Origin: Ascaphus truei
Lineage: Eukaryota > Chordata > Amphibia > Anura > Ascaphidae
Direction: 5' to 3'
Assembly (NCBI GenBank): GCA_036426205.1
Contig: CM071568.1
Span: 48,970,801 to 49,034,800, forward strand
DNA: 64,000 bases
Below are positions 1-9,825 of the stretch, one piece after another. Both the position numbers and the translations under genes were made by a program. The notes beneath the pieces are model-generated. The model saw nothing but the letters and a program-made list of their open reading frames with translations, was not told where the DNA came from and did not search any database. Every line of letters starts with the position of its first letter. Position 1 is the first letter of the stretch.

Positions 1-220
1 GAAAGCTCTTCTTGTAACATGGGAAGAGAGGTCAGGGTGTTAGAGACTGTCAAAATAATATTGTCTGCAAACAGAGATAATTTGACATTTTCCTGGCCGA
101 TCTTAATAACTTGTATATTAGGATTTTTCCTGATTTTAATTGCAAGCGGCTCAATTGTTAACGCAAAAAGCAGGGGAGATAATGGGCAGCCCTGCCTTGT
201 GCCATTGCTGATTTTAATTT
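1..220 (-). mobile_element. L1-type LINE fragment, reverse transcriptase region
   Basis: Read on the minus strand from about 215 down to 1, the sequence encodes the classic L1 ORF2 block GTRQGCPLSPLLFA, then LTIEPLAIKIR, and ends in a catalytic-box match LFADNIIL. The normal box is FADD, so the second aspartate is changed to asparagine and this copy should be dead. The fragment runs off the left edge, so its full length is unknown. It lies in INTS8 intron 3 in the same orientation as the gene. Confidence 0.85.
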
Positions 221-974
221 AAGCTTTTATCATCTGTGATAGACTTCCTCACCATGTTTTGTGTACATATATTTCAGAACTCATGACCTATATATAAGAA
301 AGTTTTAGAACCCATGACTTACACATTTAGTTGTGGTGGGCCTTGCTTTACAGGCTTCACAGGAAAGCTGCTTTGCACAATGGTCCTGATGGCCCTGGAA
401 CAGAAAAGAAATTCCTATTATTTTATGGTTTCCTATTTACTACAAAAACATATGCAGTCAGATATTTCTGCATTTGCTACAGGGATTACAGTAAATTGGT
501 TAGAAAAGTCAACATAAAACAATAGTCTTATTTGTTTAGTGCCAAACAGCTGCGGTGATTACTTCTGTTTAACTCATCTCTACCTTTACTCTAAAGCAAT
601 ATCTATATTGCATTACTGCCATGGTAATCATATACATACAAAGTAGTAAACAACCATCATACCCACACATCAATTGCACCAACTTGTTTATAACATTTTT
701 TCTACAAGTGACCACCATTTCAAAAAGGCACAAGAGGTTAAAACACGTCTAAAACAAATCTGGACTTTCCCAAACGCTGGTTTGCGAGCAGGACAGAACG
801 ATCAAGTCTCAATACTCCCTTTTGTCCCATTTGTACCTGATCTCCACTTGTGCGAGTAAACTGAAGATGCCAAAAAGGATCACTTGAACGACGGGATTAT
901 TTACAAATGCAGATTGAATGTATGTTGATACCTTTCAGGAGATCAACATTACATTTCTTCATAGACGAGACTAT

Positions 975-1247
975 GGCTGTGCTTATAAAGTGTCTTGCGA
1001 CGGCATTCCAAAACAAAAAATCAATTGACTCCGTCGCAAGCGCTTATAGTAAGCGCGATGGCGACGGAAAATTTGGAAGCCGGCTAAATTTGATTTTTAG
1101 AGACAGTCGCCACATGTGACTGTCTCTAAACCAACCAAATTACATGGCCTTTAGTGATGTCACTGGCGACAGTCGCTAATTTTTTTTTTATAACTTTCGC
1201 TGGTGGCGACGTCGTTGGGGCGCGTCGCCGGCACTATAAGCGCGGCC
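975..1247. mobile_element. Harbinger-like MITE, copy A
   Basis: The ends are inverted: GGCTGTGCTTATA on the left and the complement of TATAAGCGCGGCC on the right. The interior contains several short palindromic blocks built on GCGACGG and AAGCGC. The flanking trinucleotides are TAT and TTA, so the 3-bp duplication expected of Harbinger elements is only approximate here. Copy B at 2546-2858 has the same ends and an exact TTA duplication, which supports the family call. Confidence 0.55.
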
Positions 1248-1337
1248 TTAGGTGTACATAGCATTTCCAAACCTTACAACTTCCTTCGAGCGTACACATT
1301 CACAAAAAATATTAAACGGTGCGTTCTTATCTTGGAT

Positions 1338-1636
1338 AATGGAAGCACCTCGTGGAGGAGAAGGACGCGATGCACCGCCGTGCAAACAGAGTGAAGGCTG
1401 GTCAGGTGACTTCAAAAAACTTTATTGCTACAAGTGTAGAGCTAGCAGATACTTTGATGCGTTTCAGCCGATTGGCCTTTGTCAATTTTTGACAAAGGCC
1501 AATCGGCTGAAACGCATCAAAGTATCTGCTAGCTCTACACTTGTAGCAATAAAGTTTTTTGAAGTCACCTGACCAGCCTTCACTCTGTTTGCACGGCGGT
1601 GCATCGCGTCCTTCTCCTCCACGAGGTGCTTCCATT
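1338..1636. repeat. Perfect 148-bp inverted repeat with 3-nt loop
   Basis: Bases 1338-1485 are the exact reverse complement of 1489-1636, with only TTT (1486-1488) at the centre. I compared the arms base by base and found no mismatch. The left arm begins at the inner edge of an 18-bp direct repeat that flanks the larger insertion 1342-1976. Arms this long, identical and closely spaced usually extrude cruciforms and are lost quickly, so this is either a very young event or an inverted-chimera artefact of sequencing or assembly. Confidence 0.9.
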
Positions 1637-1976
1637 CATCTGTTGCTCCCGGTCGCAAGCCGGGTTGCTGGATCAGCCGAACATCACCCCACCGCCGGTC
1701 ATAGACCGCCCTCACGACGGACGAGTCGTTCGAGGGCTGGCGGTGCTTTATATCAAGAAGACTGTCACGGGCACGGCATCGACGGCTACACCTGGGTGAG
1801 TCCCGCAATATTTATATCATAGTGCTCCGGGGGAGCCAAGTTATTGTAAGAGACTGTCATCACCAGGTAAGCTCTGCCTAAAGACCCACAATATACATAA
1901 TGGAATTGGCTATTCTTCAGCAACTGATATACACTTCTTGAGCACCTAGTTGGTCCACTTTATGTGTACCTGTCTT
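1342..1976. mobile_element. Insertion flanked by an 18-bp direct repeat, family unknown
   Basis: TTCTTATCTTGGATAATG occurs at 1324-1341 and again at 1977-1994, as expected for a target-site duplication around a 635-bp insert. The insert holds the perfect palindrome on its left side and a GC-rich block (about 1640-1800) on its right. A 108-codon open frame crosses 1808-1482 on the minus strand, but it matches no domain I recognise. There is no poly(A) tail and no terminal inverted repeat at the outer ends, so neither a LINE nor a classical DNA transposon is established. Confidence 0.5.
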
Positions 1977-2545
1977 TTCTTATCTTGGATAATGTTGGCA
2001 TATGCCAGGAAAATAAACATACCTTTAAATAGTTACAGCTCCTTCTACTTGGATAAAAAAAATAAATAAAAAGACTACAAATAGAGTAATTAAAAGTTCT
2101 TTCACGTTTCCAACTCCTGTAAAAGGAACTGTATAACAACCTGCAATTGTTCGACATGTCTCCAGGATCAACATGATTACCAGAACTCAACACAACGTCA
2201 AAAAGTTGTACCCGCTCACTTACTGCATGACCAGAATATCCTCTACTAGTTTTGAAACTATACAAAATAACAGCAGTGTGGTAACAGATTCTCCCATTGC
2301 TTTAAATGCAGCATAAAGGACAGCAGGGATGTGCTATGTACAAAAGAAATACATAAAAGGCATGGTGAGGCTCTGCAGACCTTCCCCCATTCACTCATAG
2401 GGGACTATTCCGGTACCTTCAATGTCATCAATGCAACATCGAACGTGTTTGCATGTTCCTACCGAACGGCACGAGTTATGTGAAAAAACGGTATTCGGTG
2501 AGATATATCGCTTGGTACAATTACATACCACACGAGTTGGAATTA

Positions 2546-2858
2546 GGCTGTGCTTATAGTACTGGAGATGGCACGCAGCGCCATCACAAGTACTTGAAGT
2601 CTGTCGCGGGTGCCAATAGTAGGCGCGACCGCGCTGCGCAGTGACATGGCGACCGAAATCGCTGAAGCCAAGGATTTTTGTCTTGACCAGCGACGGCAGT
2701 GTGATGTCAGCATTGTGTGAGCTGTTCAGCCAATGAGGGCAAACCGCTCACGGCCACACCTCTGCCATGCCCTCCCAAGGTCTCCTGCACCAAATACAGC
2801 TTTCGCTTATAGCGACGGAAGCGGTCGCAAGCACGTCGCCGCTACTATAAGCGCTGAC
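2546..2858. mobile_element. Harbinger-like MITE, copy B
   Basis: The element starts GGCTGTGCTTATAGTA and ends ACTATAAGCGCTGAC, which are inverted copies of each other. It is flanked by TTA at 2543-2545 and 2859-2861, the 3-bp TWA duplication typical of PIF/Harbinger transposons. It has no coding capacity and shares its ends with copy A (975-1247) and probably with the element near 59476. Confidence 0.7.
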
Positions 2859-3010
2859 TTAGCTTTTCAAGCGATACGCCTGTGCAATTTCCCTCCAGTC
2901 TGGAAGAGCTGTGCAGAGAGAAGCTGCGTCTCCCTGGAAAGCTCTTAGAGGCGATCGCGGGCAGTGACACGGGACATTTAAACTTGCAAGAGTTACTGGC
3001 ACCTGTATCT

Positions 3011-3690
3011 CAGGAAGCAGGGGGTTCCTGGACCGGAAATTAATGCGGTTCAGGTCCGGAGACCCCCTGCTTCAATACTATGTTAATAAAATTAAAATAA
3101 AAACAGCGCATCATTACCATAGTGGCTAACCGCTAAAGGCAATGAAAGGGTTAAATGGCAGTACCCGGTTTGTGGGGGTAGAGAGTGGGTGAAGGTTATA
3201 GATGCTTATGGGTGGGTGGTTAGGTCTTGGGGGACGGGTTAACTCCTCCTTTCCTTAGCAGTTATAACCGCAAAGGTAAGGGAGAGGATAACCCCTCCTA
3301 GGAGGCCTAACCATCCACCCTGGGGCAACTATGAAGGTGGTATTTGGCCTGGGGTGGGTGTTTAGGCCTCCTGGGTGGATAGCGGGAGGGGTTAGCCCCT
3401 TCATTACCTTAGCGGTAGTAACTGCTACCGTTAAGGTAACGCAGGGGTTAACCCCTTCTGCAACTCTCTCAGGAGGCTTAAACACTTTCCCTGACGTAAC
3501 TACAAGCTTCACCCACCCCCTCTACCAGCAACAAACCGGTTACTGCTACTTAACCCCTTCATTACCTTAGCGGTTTGCCACCAAGGTCATGAAGCTGGTC
3601 CGTAATGTTATTACATACGATTGAAGCAGAGGGTTTCAGGCACTGACCCGCGTTTATTTCAGCTCCGTAGAGTCCCTGCTTCGATCCTGC
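3011..3690. repeat. Foldback repeat with long imperfect inverted arms
   Basis: The left part (GAAGCAGGGGG..., then CATTACCATAGTGGCTAAC... and TGAAAGGGTTAA) returns as an inverted copy on the right (TTAACCCCTTCATTACC..., then ...CCCTGCTTCG). Smaller copies of the CCTTAGCGGT/ACCGCTAAGG block repeat in the middle near 3250-3460. The design resembles a foldback or multi-palindrome element. Arms are diverged, so it is old. No transposase frame is present. Confidence 0.6.
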
Positions 3691-4229
3691 GTAGTAAAAA
3701 TAAATTATACTCCTTCATGTGCACATCGCGGACCCGATCGGAAACACAATATGCAGGTTTAAGGTGCAATGTGCATGTCAAAGCGACCTGAACAGCAGTT
3801 GCTGGCAAAAAAATGTGAGTTTGGGTCTTTATGGAGCCATCGCACGGCGTTAGCGACTTATCCAAGCTTCCTGAACAGGCCCCATAGCCTTTATGATGGA
3901 GCACTGGAAGGCTGGAAGTGTAATGAGACACACAGCGCTAAGGAAGACCACATTGCTCTTTTTCAAGTAGGGTAGAAACATTAAAAATATGTCCTCCTAT
4001 GTGAACTCGGAAGTGCATTCTAGCAAAGCCCTCGTCACTATGAACCCTAGCAGGAAGGTTTTGATTCAGAGATTCCCCAATGTTAGGTGCACTGATTATT
4101 ATTATTTTTTTTCTGGACAAAACTTGAATATAAACTTCAAATATGGGGGAGGATGAAAGAAAAATTGAACTATACGGTCAACATTATATATGCATATCAG
4201 AGAGCCGAAACGTTGATTAAATCTGAAAT

Positions 4230-4545
4230 ACAATGTGATGGAGGGAGCAGAGGGGAGAGGGATGGTGGGGGGAGGAGAGCGGGAGAGGGATGGTGGGAGA
4301 AGAGGGGAGAGTGGGAGAAGAGGGGAGAATGGGGGGAGGAGAGTGGGGAGTGGGGGGAGGAAAGGGGGGGGGGGGAGGAGGGGGGGGGGGGAGGGGAGAG
4401 GGGGAGAGGAGGGGAGGGAGACGAGGGGAGAGTGGGAGGGGAGGGAGAGTGGGAGAAGAGGGAAGGGACAGTGGTAGAAGAGGGGAGGGAGAGTGGGAGT
4501 AGGGTGAGAGTGGGAAGAAGGGGAAAAGATGGGAGAGTGGGAAGA
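4230..4545 (+). repeat. Polypurine (GA/GGG) tract
   Basis: About 315 bases are almost purely G and A on the plus strand, built from GGGAGA and GGGGAG variants with long G runs near 4365-4392. The open frames here are compositional artefacts. The tract begins about 130 bases downstream of INTS8 exon 3, so the INTS8 transcript would carry a long C/U-rich tract at the start of intron 3. Such mirror-symmetric tracts can form triplex or quadruplex structures. Confidence 0.85.
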
Positions 4546-4671
4546 GATACACACATTTTTATTTTTACATGTGTACAAACATACATGAATATATTTCACA
4601 AACACACACTTATTATACGGTGTCACTTGCTTTTTATGTGATTTCATTGATAAGCCTGGTGTGAACCTTAC

Positions 4672-4812
4672 CATCTGTTGTACAGTAAGACAGCCATGGC
4701 AGTGGTTGGGGGCAAGCTGGATAGGTCCAGATCCACATGCTTTGTTCCTGGAGGGACTTTGCTCACACACAGCAGTTCGTTCAGTAGCATGTTCAGGACA
4801 GGAACTGATAAA
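4672..4812 (-). CDS. INTS8: INTS8 coding exon 3
   Basis: The acceptor reads TATTTTAG just before the exon and the donor is TG|GTAAGG. The exon is 141 nt: one base completes S102, 46 codons follow, and two bases of W149 remain. It encodes residues S102-R148, including VPVLNMLLNELLC and PPTTAMAVLLYNR, both highly conserved in vertebrate INTS8. The phase matches exon 2 exactly. The next intron opens with ordinary sequence and then runs into a purine tract. Confidence 0.93.
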
Positions 4813-5611
4813 CTAAAATAAATACATACATGTCAAGGAAACATGCCATGATTGCACGGACTACGACTCTGTAAATAGCACCAATGCGGTGCTTGCAGTT
4901 AGCAACAAAAAACACAAATGTATATGCATATTGTATGGCACTAGCAGACAGTGGTTTCCCGTCACTGGGATCGAATTACAATCAGTTTTTAAAACATCAT
5001 TAGAGCCGAGTAATCTATTAATATCTAGAAGAAAAGAAACAGTTACACAAACAAAGTACAGTATTAATTATGAATAAAACTAGATTTCCAATGAAGCACT
5101 AGTTGGAGTGTACAGCCAGGGCTGGAAATAAGCCCAGTTATGGTATGAGAATCGTGATTGTGATGAATCAGAAAAGCTCACTGATGCAAAAAAAATTTAA
5201 AAAAAAGGTTTACATGTGAGGTCTCTTGTGCACAGAATACTTGTGACTGCCAGCGCTCGACAATCTGTCTAAACCAGTATTTTTCTACAGGGGTCACTAG
5301 GAATCCCCTAAAGGGATCCCTGCAATTTTCAGCTCATTTGAAAATTGTACCAAATACAAAAGAATTTACAATGCATCTGATCTCAGACGCGCTATTAGAG
5401 AGGGTTGGGGTTCCTTACAATGCATCTGATCTCAGACACGCTATTAGAGAGGGTTGGGGATCCTTACAATGCATCTGATCTCAGACGCGCTATTAGAGAG
5501 GGTTGGGGTTCCTTACAATACATCTGATCTCGGGCGCGTTATTAGAGGGGGTCATCACACAAAAGGGACTAGCCAGAAAATCAAAGCCTCCCAAGTCTTC
5601 TACATTTTCAG

Positions 5612-5649
<38 letters not shown>

Positions 5650-8600
5650 GGCACCAATCACCTGATGTATCCATCATTGCCATTGGCAAACTTAGGCCAA
5701 AGAAGCCTTTTAAAGAGTGTTTATTATAGTATATAGTTTATCAAGAGCTTAAGTTCATTGAATCAAATGAGTCTGACCTAACACATGGCGTTTCAGTCCC
5801 AAGGAAAGTTCTGAACTCATCTTCTCCATCTGGAGAACAGACCCCCAACACGTTTCTGGAGAACAGACCCCCAACACGTTTCTGGAGAACAGACCCCCAT
5901 CACGTTGCTGGAGAACAGAACCCCAACACGTTTCTGGAGAACAGACCCCCAACACGTTGCTGGAGAACAGACCCCCAACACGTTGCTGGAGAACAGACCC
6001 CCAACACGTTTCTGGAGATTTCATGCATGGTCAATGCTTATTTGACTGAAAGGATGAATCAATCATGCAGTATTAAGGTTGGTGGTGGAGTACACAGACT
6101 GATTGCAGGTAGAAGTTCCAGTAGGCAGGTGACTGTGGTGAAGCATTAGAACACAAACAGTAATGTATTACTGAAATAAGGCACTATTAGACCAGCAGAT
6201 TACCAAAGCCGCTTGAGGAGTTTTCTCCCAAATTATTCTTTCAGCTTCTTTTGCAGGTTTGTTTGCTAGGAGTTGCTGATGACCCAGAACACAATACAAC
6301 CGCTGTGTCCTTCCCAGACACCTTCACATGAAAGGGCACAGATCCCAACTTTCAGTGGCTGGAAGGTTACTGACAATAACCAGAACACTCTAGGAATGAA
6401 AAGTCAACCAGATGAGAGAGCGCTAAATGAGAAATAGAGGAAAGCAGCGATAGAAGATCATGGTTCTAGATCACTTCTAACGTGAAAAAAGCACAAACAA
6501 TTCCTCAGTCTTCAGTTAGAACAGGGGAGCTCCACTGCAGTTCTCAAGCTCCCCCCCAACAGGTCGGGTTTTCAGGATTTCCCAGCTTCTGCACAGGTGG
6601 CTCAATCATTCCCTGCTTCAGCTCAATCTTCGACTGAGAAGAATGAGCCTCCGATTGAGCCACCTATGCTGAAGCTGGGATATCTTGAAAACCTGACCTG
6701 TTGGGGGATGGGGGGGCGGAGGCTTGAGGACTGGAGTGGAGCTCCCCTGAGTTAGAAGACTAGTGGAGTCTCTTGTAACACTGACCACATCTTCCTTTGG
6801 AGATTGGAATGCAGCCAATGTTATTACACGCTCTAGCATCACTTCTTTGAGAAGAATGAGCCCGCGCCTCTGCTCCCATGCCCGTACCTTTTCTCCAGAA
6901 CATCGAGATCCCACATTAAATGAGCCCCCACCTTCAGAGCAAGGAGCTTGAGAGTGCGGTTTCTTTTGTTGTCGGTCGGGGGCTGGACCATGTTCTGCTC
7001 GTTCACGGTGGGTTTGGAAGCCTGCTCCAGAAACTGGACAATCAGCTGGACAGGTGGGGGATCTGATGAGGGGAACACGTTGGAAGCAGAGATGAAGCTG
7101 TGCAAGTTCATTACATATACAGTACCAATGCTATAGTGACCGAAACACAGCCACAAGTCCCCTCCTCAGCACCCCTCCAAAGAATAGTAGAGTTTATATT
7201 ATGGCGAGACCGTGTTAACTGCAGCATACACTTTTTTCCCATTTTAAAAGGTACAATCCATGTGAAACTCTTTTAAACATCATCGTTTCCTTACAAAAAT
7301 AAATATTTTGTTTAAAGCAAAAATGCAATTGTGTTTTGCTTGTACAGAAATGAAGAAACTGAATTCATGGTGTTTGTCAAGCAAATGGTTCATTGCCTGT
7401 GCAAACTCCTGTTCAACACACTGAATTCACACAAAAGTAACAAAGAGAAATAAAACCCCTTCAAAGTCTCAGGCTACTATGCTTACCACAGCAGCTTTAA
7501 ATACATTTGTATGTCACAGCCGAGGTTTAGGTGTGAGATATATATATATATATTATATTATACAGTGGTCGACAAATCACCAAAAAATCTACTCGCCAAA
7601 CAAAAAAATCTACTCGCCACCTAGTACCACACGTGTGCTGCTTGGGCCAATAGGAGCTCGCCACGATGTGAAATCTACTCGCCCGGGGCGTGCAAATGTA
7701 TAGGTTTGTCGAACACTGTATATGTATATGTATATATTGTGTATGTATTGTATGTATTGTATATATATATGTGTATAACATATACATATCTCAAAAGTGG
7801 TGCAATTTTTTTTGTTGGTTTGTTTTTTTAAATACTACTGAAATCAATAGGAATATTTATTTGGTACATCTATTCCAGTTTGATTTGCACAGAATTGCAC
7901 CACTTTTGGTATGCATGCATGCATATATAGATAGCACCAACAATGTATGCGACACTTTACAATTATAATACACAATAAGTGCAACGAATTATAATACACA
8001 ATAAGTGCAACGAATACAAAATCAAAGAGGAAATGTCTGCTCCTCAAATATTTATTTATATACACACACACGTTTTCATGCCTGAAAATGCTCTTTTGCT
8101 TCCGGTTACAATAGGGACTCTGAATTGGTTGACTGTCTATATTTTCTTTTCCCCACCCTGGTAATTAAGAAATTCACAGTACTGATCCAAGTAGGACCAA
8201 AAAGATCCTCCAAATAGTTGCGCTCTATGTTATTACGAAGGTATTCAGGACAACAGTGGTCCGGCAGAGACTATATCTGCATTGGCTGTCAGGCATCAGG
8301 ATCAGTAGTTGAAATAAAATAATAACATTTTATTACATTCAAGAATATAGTGATAACGTGTTGATAACTATATACAGTGACAACAAATAATAGAATAATA
8401 TAAATACCCCGTAGTGGCGTGGAAATTAGGCTATTATAATATGTAAGACCTGTCAAACGCTTTCAATTGCGTGTCTAAACATATATGCCTAGAGTTCCTA
8501 CTCAGACATCAAGGATATGTAAGGTTATATATAGGCTGTGATCTCTGGTAATGATCCATATATATAGGTTTCAGTGTTTATTGTTTGTATACATACAAAT

Positions 8601-9685
8601 CTTCAAAATGATGTATAAGGATGATAAGTTCTTTGTTTATTCCTCAGTACTAAAATATAATTATATTATATTAGAAAAGAAAAAAAGAGAAGCGCATGTC
8701 CCATAGTATAAATCTGTCTAACATTTATTGCCAGAATAAAAAAAAGATTTGAGGTAGCTCACTCACAAAAGGAGCTAGGACATGCGCGTTTACAGAGATG
8801 GTTTCGTACTCATCTGCAGGGAGTCTACACCCAGTAAATCAGACCTCCAGGATGTTAATGGTAGAATAGAATCCAGAAATCCACTGCAGTTCGTATTCCA
8901 ATGCTTGACTCAGCTACCATGTAGCAGTGAGAGAGCAGCAGTCACGAGATATACAACTGTTCTTCGGCTTGCAGGCACTCACGCGTGTGATAACGTCAGA
9001 TGTCTGTACCATCTGGGTCCCTATGCGTTTCAACACGTAACTATATATATATATTTTTTTTTTAATATATATATATATATATATACACGCAGCCTTTGAT
9101 AACCTTTATTGAAAACGAATTACCTAAGCTACCGATCAATTTGTTCTCCTGTGATCGATCAGCAAGGATCCTGCTTCACAGGGTTCACTAAATGGCTGCC
9201 TTTCAGTTACAATCAATCCTTCAGTCATTGTAACTCAGCAGCTACAATGTATCCTTATATTATGAGGGTAACATTATCTATTGTTACAGTTTGCAGCTCA
9301 AACTGCAGGGAGTATTGGCAACAAATGATTACAAAAAGGATAGTGTTACAAAGATCTTGCACTGCTGGGGAGAAGCTAAACCCGGCTGTGGAGATCAAAG
9401 GCGGTTCAGAATATTAAAACTCATTAAAAATGGCATTGAGTTGAATAATAAAAAAAATGATGCAGTAAATATTTGATACTACAGAACGGATTTATTAAAA
9501 ACCACACATGTAGGATACTGCATAGATTGCCTGAGACGGCAGTGGGCATTGTTACCTGGGCACGATTTCTGCAGGTGGCTTTCCAGCAGCGAGTCCTCCA
9601 GCAGGAATTCGAACCAGGATGTCTGCGGCGGGGTACAGGGGCGGCTGGAAGTGGCTGCCTCGCGATCTGCAGCTTCAGCACTCAT
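4672..9685 (-). CDS. INTS8: INTS8, Integrator complex subunit 8 (first three coding exons, partial)
   Basis: Three minus-strand exons (9685-9556, 7062-6888, 4812-4672) join in phase and encode the first 148 residues plus two bases of codon 149. The conceptual protein matches vertebrate INTS8 almost residue for residue from its usual start, MSAEAADREAA. INTS8 is a helical-repeat scaffold of the nuclear Integrator complex. It helps anchor protein phosphatase 2A, which opposes transcriptional kinases at paused polymerase II. The WFEF motif known to be needed for PP2A recruitment is present at residues 24-27. The human protein is nearly 1,000 residues, so most of the gene must lie left of this window. 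I searched 1-4671 for the next exon (expected to begin AIRTIVQ-like) and did not find it. Confidence 0.93.
5366..5555 (+). repeat. 49-bp tandem repeat, about 4 copies
   Basis: A unit beginning TTACAATGCATCTGATCTCA and ending in GGTTGGGGTTCC is repeated nearly four times. The first three copies differ by one or two bases and the last copy is more diverged. It lies in INTS8 intron 2. Confidence 0.85.
5614..5645 (+). repeat. (AAT)n microsatellite
   Basis: About ten perfect AAT units sit in INTS8 intron 2. Confidence 0.9.
5830..6017 (+). repeat. 26-bp minisatellite, about 7 copies
   Basis: The unit is built on TGGAGAACAGACCCCCAACA followed by CGTTTC or CGTTGC. Copies differ at one or two positions. 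The 89-codon open frame across it on the minus strand is a repeat artefact. It lies in INTS8 intron 2. Confidence 0.9.
6522..6749. mobile_element. hAT-type MITE with exact 8-bp target duplication
   Basis: The element starts CAGGGGAGCTCCACT and ends AGTGGAGCTCCCCTG, and the two arms are largely inverted copies of each other. AGTTAGAA flanks it on both sides (6514-6521 and 6750-6757), the 8-bp duplication expected of hAT elements. The same family (core ACAGGTCAGGTTTTCAGGAT) occurs at 14096, 22071 and 56196. It ends about 140 bases downstream of INTS8 exon 2. Confidence 0.88.
6888..7062 (-). CDS. INTS8: INTS8 coding exon 2
   Basis: The acceptor is CCCCTCATCAG and the donor is AAAAG|GTACGG. The exon is 175 nt: two bases complete D44, 57 codons follow, and two bases of S102 remain. 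It encodes PVQLIVQFLEQASKP, then NEQNMVQPP and DNKRNRTLKLLALKV, all diagnostic of vertebrate INTS8. The frame continues without a gap into exon 3. Confidence 0.94.
7563..7718. mobile_element. Short hAT MITE (CAGTGGTCGACAAA family), copy 1
   Basis: This 156-bp element has ends CAGTGGTCGACAAA and TTTGTCGAACACTG and several internal CTACTCGCC blocks. A copy of identical length sits at 32437-32592 with an exact 8-bp duplication. Here the insertion is in a TA-rich stretch, so the duplication cannot be judged. It lies in INTS8 intron 1, between coding exons 1 and 2. Confidence 0.75.
7792..7908. mobile_element. 117-bp element with 16-bp perfect inverted ends
   Basis: CAAAAGTGGTGCAATT at the left end is exactly inverted at the right end (AATTGCACCACTTTTG). 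The interior is AT-rich and non-coding. No clear target duplication is visible. I infer a small MITE of unknown superfamily. Confidence 0.55.
7928..8045 (-). repeat. L2-like LINE tail fragment
   Basis: The block with ATTATAATACACAATAAGTG occurs twice here in tandem and resembles the copy at 16835-16870, which is embedded in a clearer L2-like tail. Assignment rests on that similarity only. Confidence 0.35.
8060..9540. other. INTS8 intron 1 stretch, unclassified
   Basis: No gene is recognised here. 9121-9215 (GATCGATCAGCAAGGATCC, then GGTTCACTAAATGGCTG) is an inverted relative of 21190-21260, so both are members of an unclassified interspersed repeat. A phrase CCTATGCGTTTCAACACG near 9022 is typical of common amphibian interspersed repeats. 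TA-rich runs lie near 9040-9085. Confidence 0.4.
9556..9685 (-). CDS. INTS8: INTS8 coding exon 1
   Basis: The exon encodes residues 1-43 and the first base of D44, ending at CCAG|GTAACA. It contains the conserved N terminus, including RPCTPPQ and the PP2A-recruiting WFEF at residues 24-27. I chose the ATG at 9685 because it gives the usual vertebrate start. The frame stays open upstream to an in-frame ATG at 9730, which would add 15 residues (MRKKSPAGDQVQGKK). A splice-acceptor-like TTTCCTTTCAG ends at 9745, so this may be the second exon, preceded by a non-coding one, with 9744-9686 as 5' UTR. Confidence 0.93.
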
Positions 9686-9825
9686 CTTCTTCCCCTGAAC
9701 CTGGTCGCCGGCCGGGCTTTTCTTCCTCATTTGGTCGGTTTTATCTGAAAGGAAATATTAGAGAACATGAGACAACACGGACCAAAAAACACTGCTCATC
9801 ATAGAATGTGACGGCAGATAAGGGC

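Noticed and set aside
1402..1635. Pair of nearly identical frames on opposite strands
   Set aside because: They are the same sequence read from the two arms of the perfect palindrome, not two genes.
4102..4770. 222-codon minus-strand frame and overlapping frames
   Set aside because: Mostly Pro/Ser/Leu encoded by the polypurine tract; the only real coding part is INTS8 exon 3 at 4672-4812, which is in a defined splice context.
5366..6017. CRISPR-like arrays of short repeats
   Set aside because: The copies are contiguous without unique spacers, so they are ordinary tandem repeats in a vertebrate intron.
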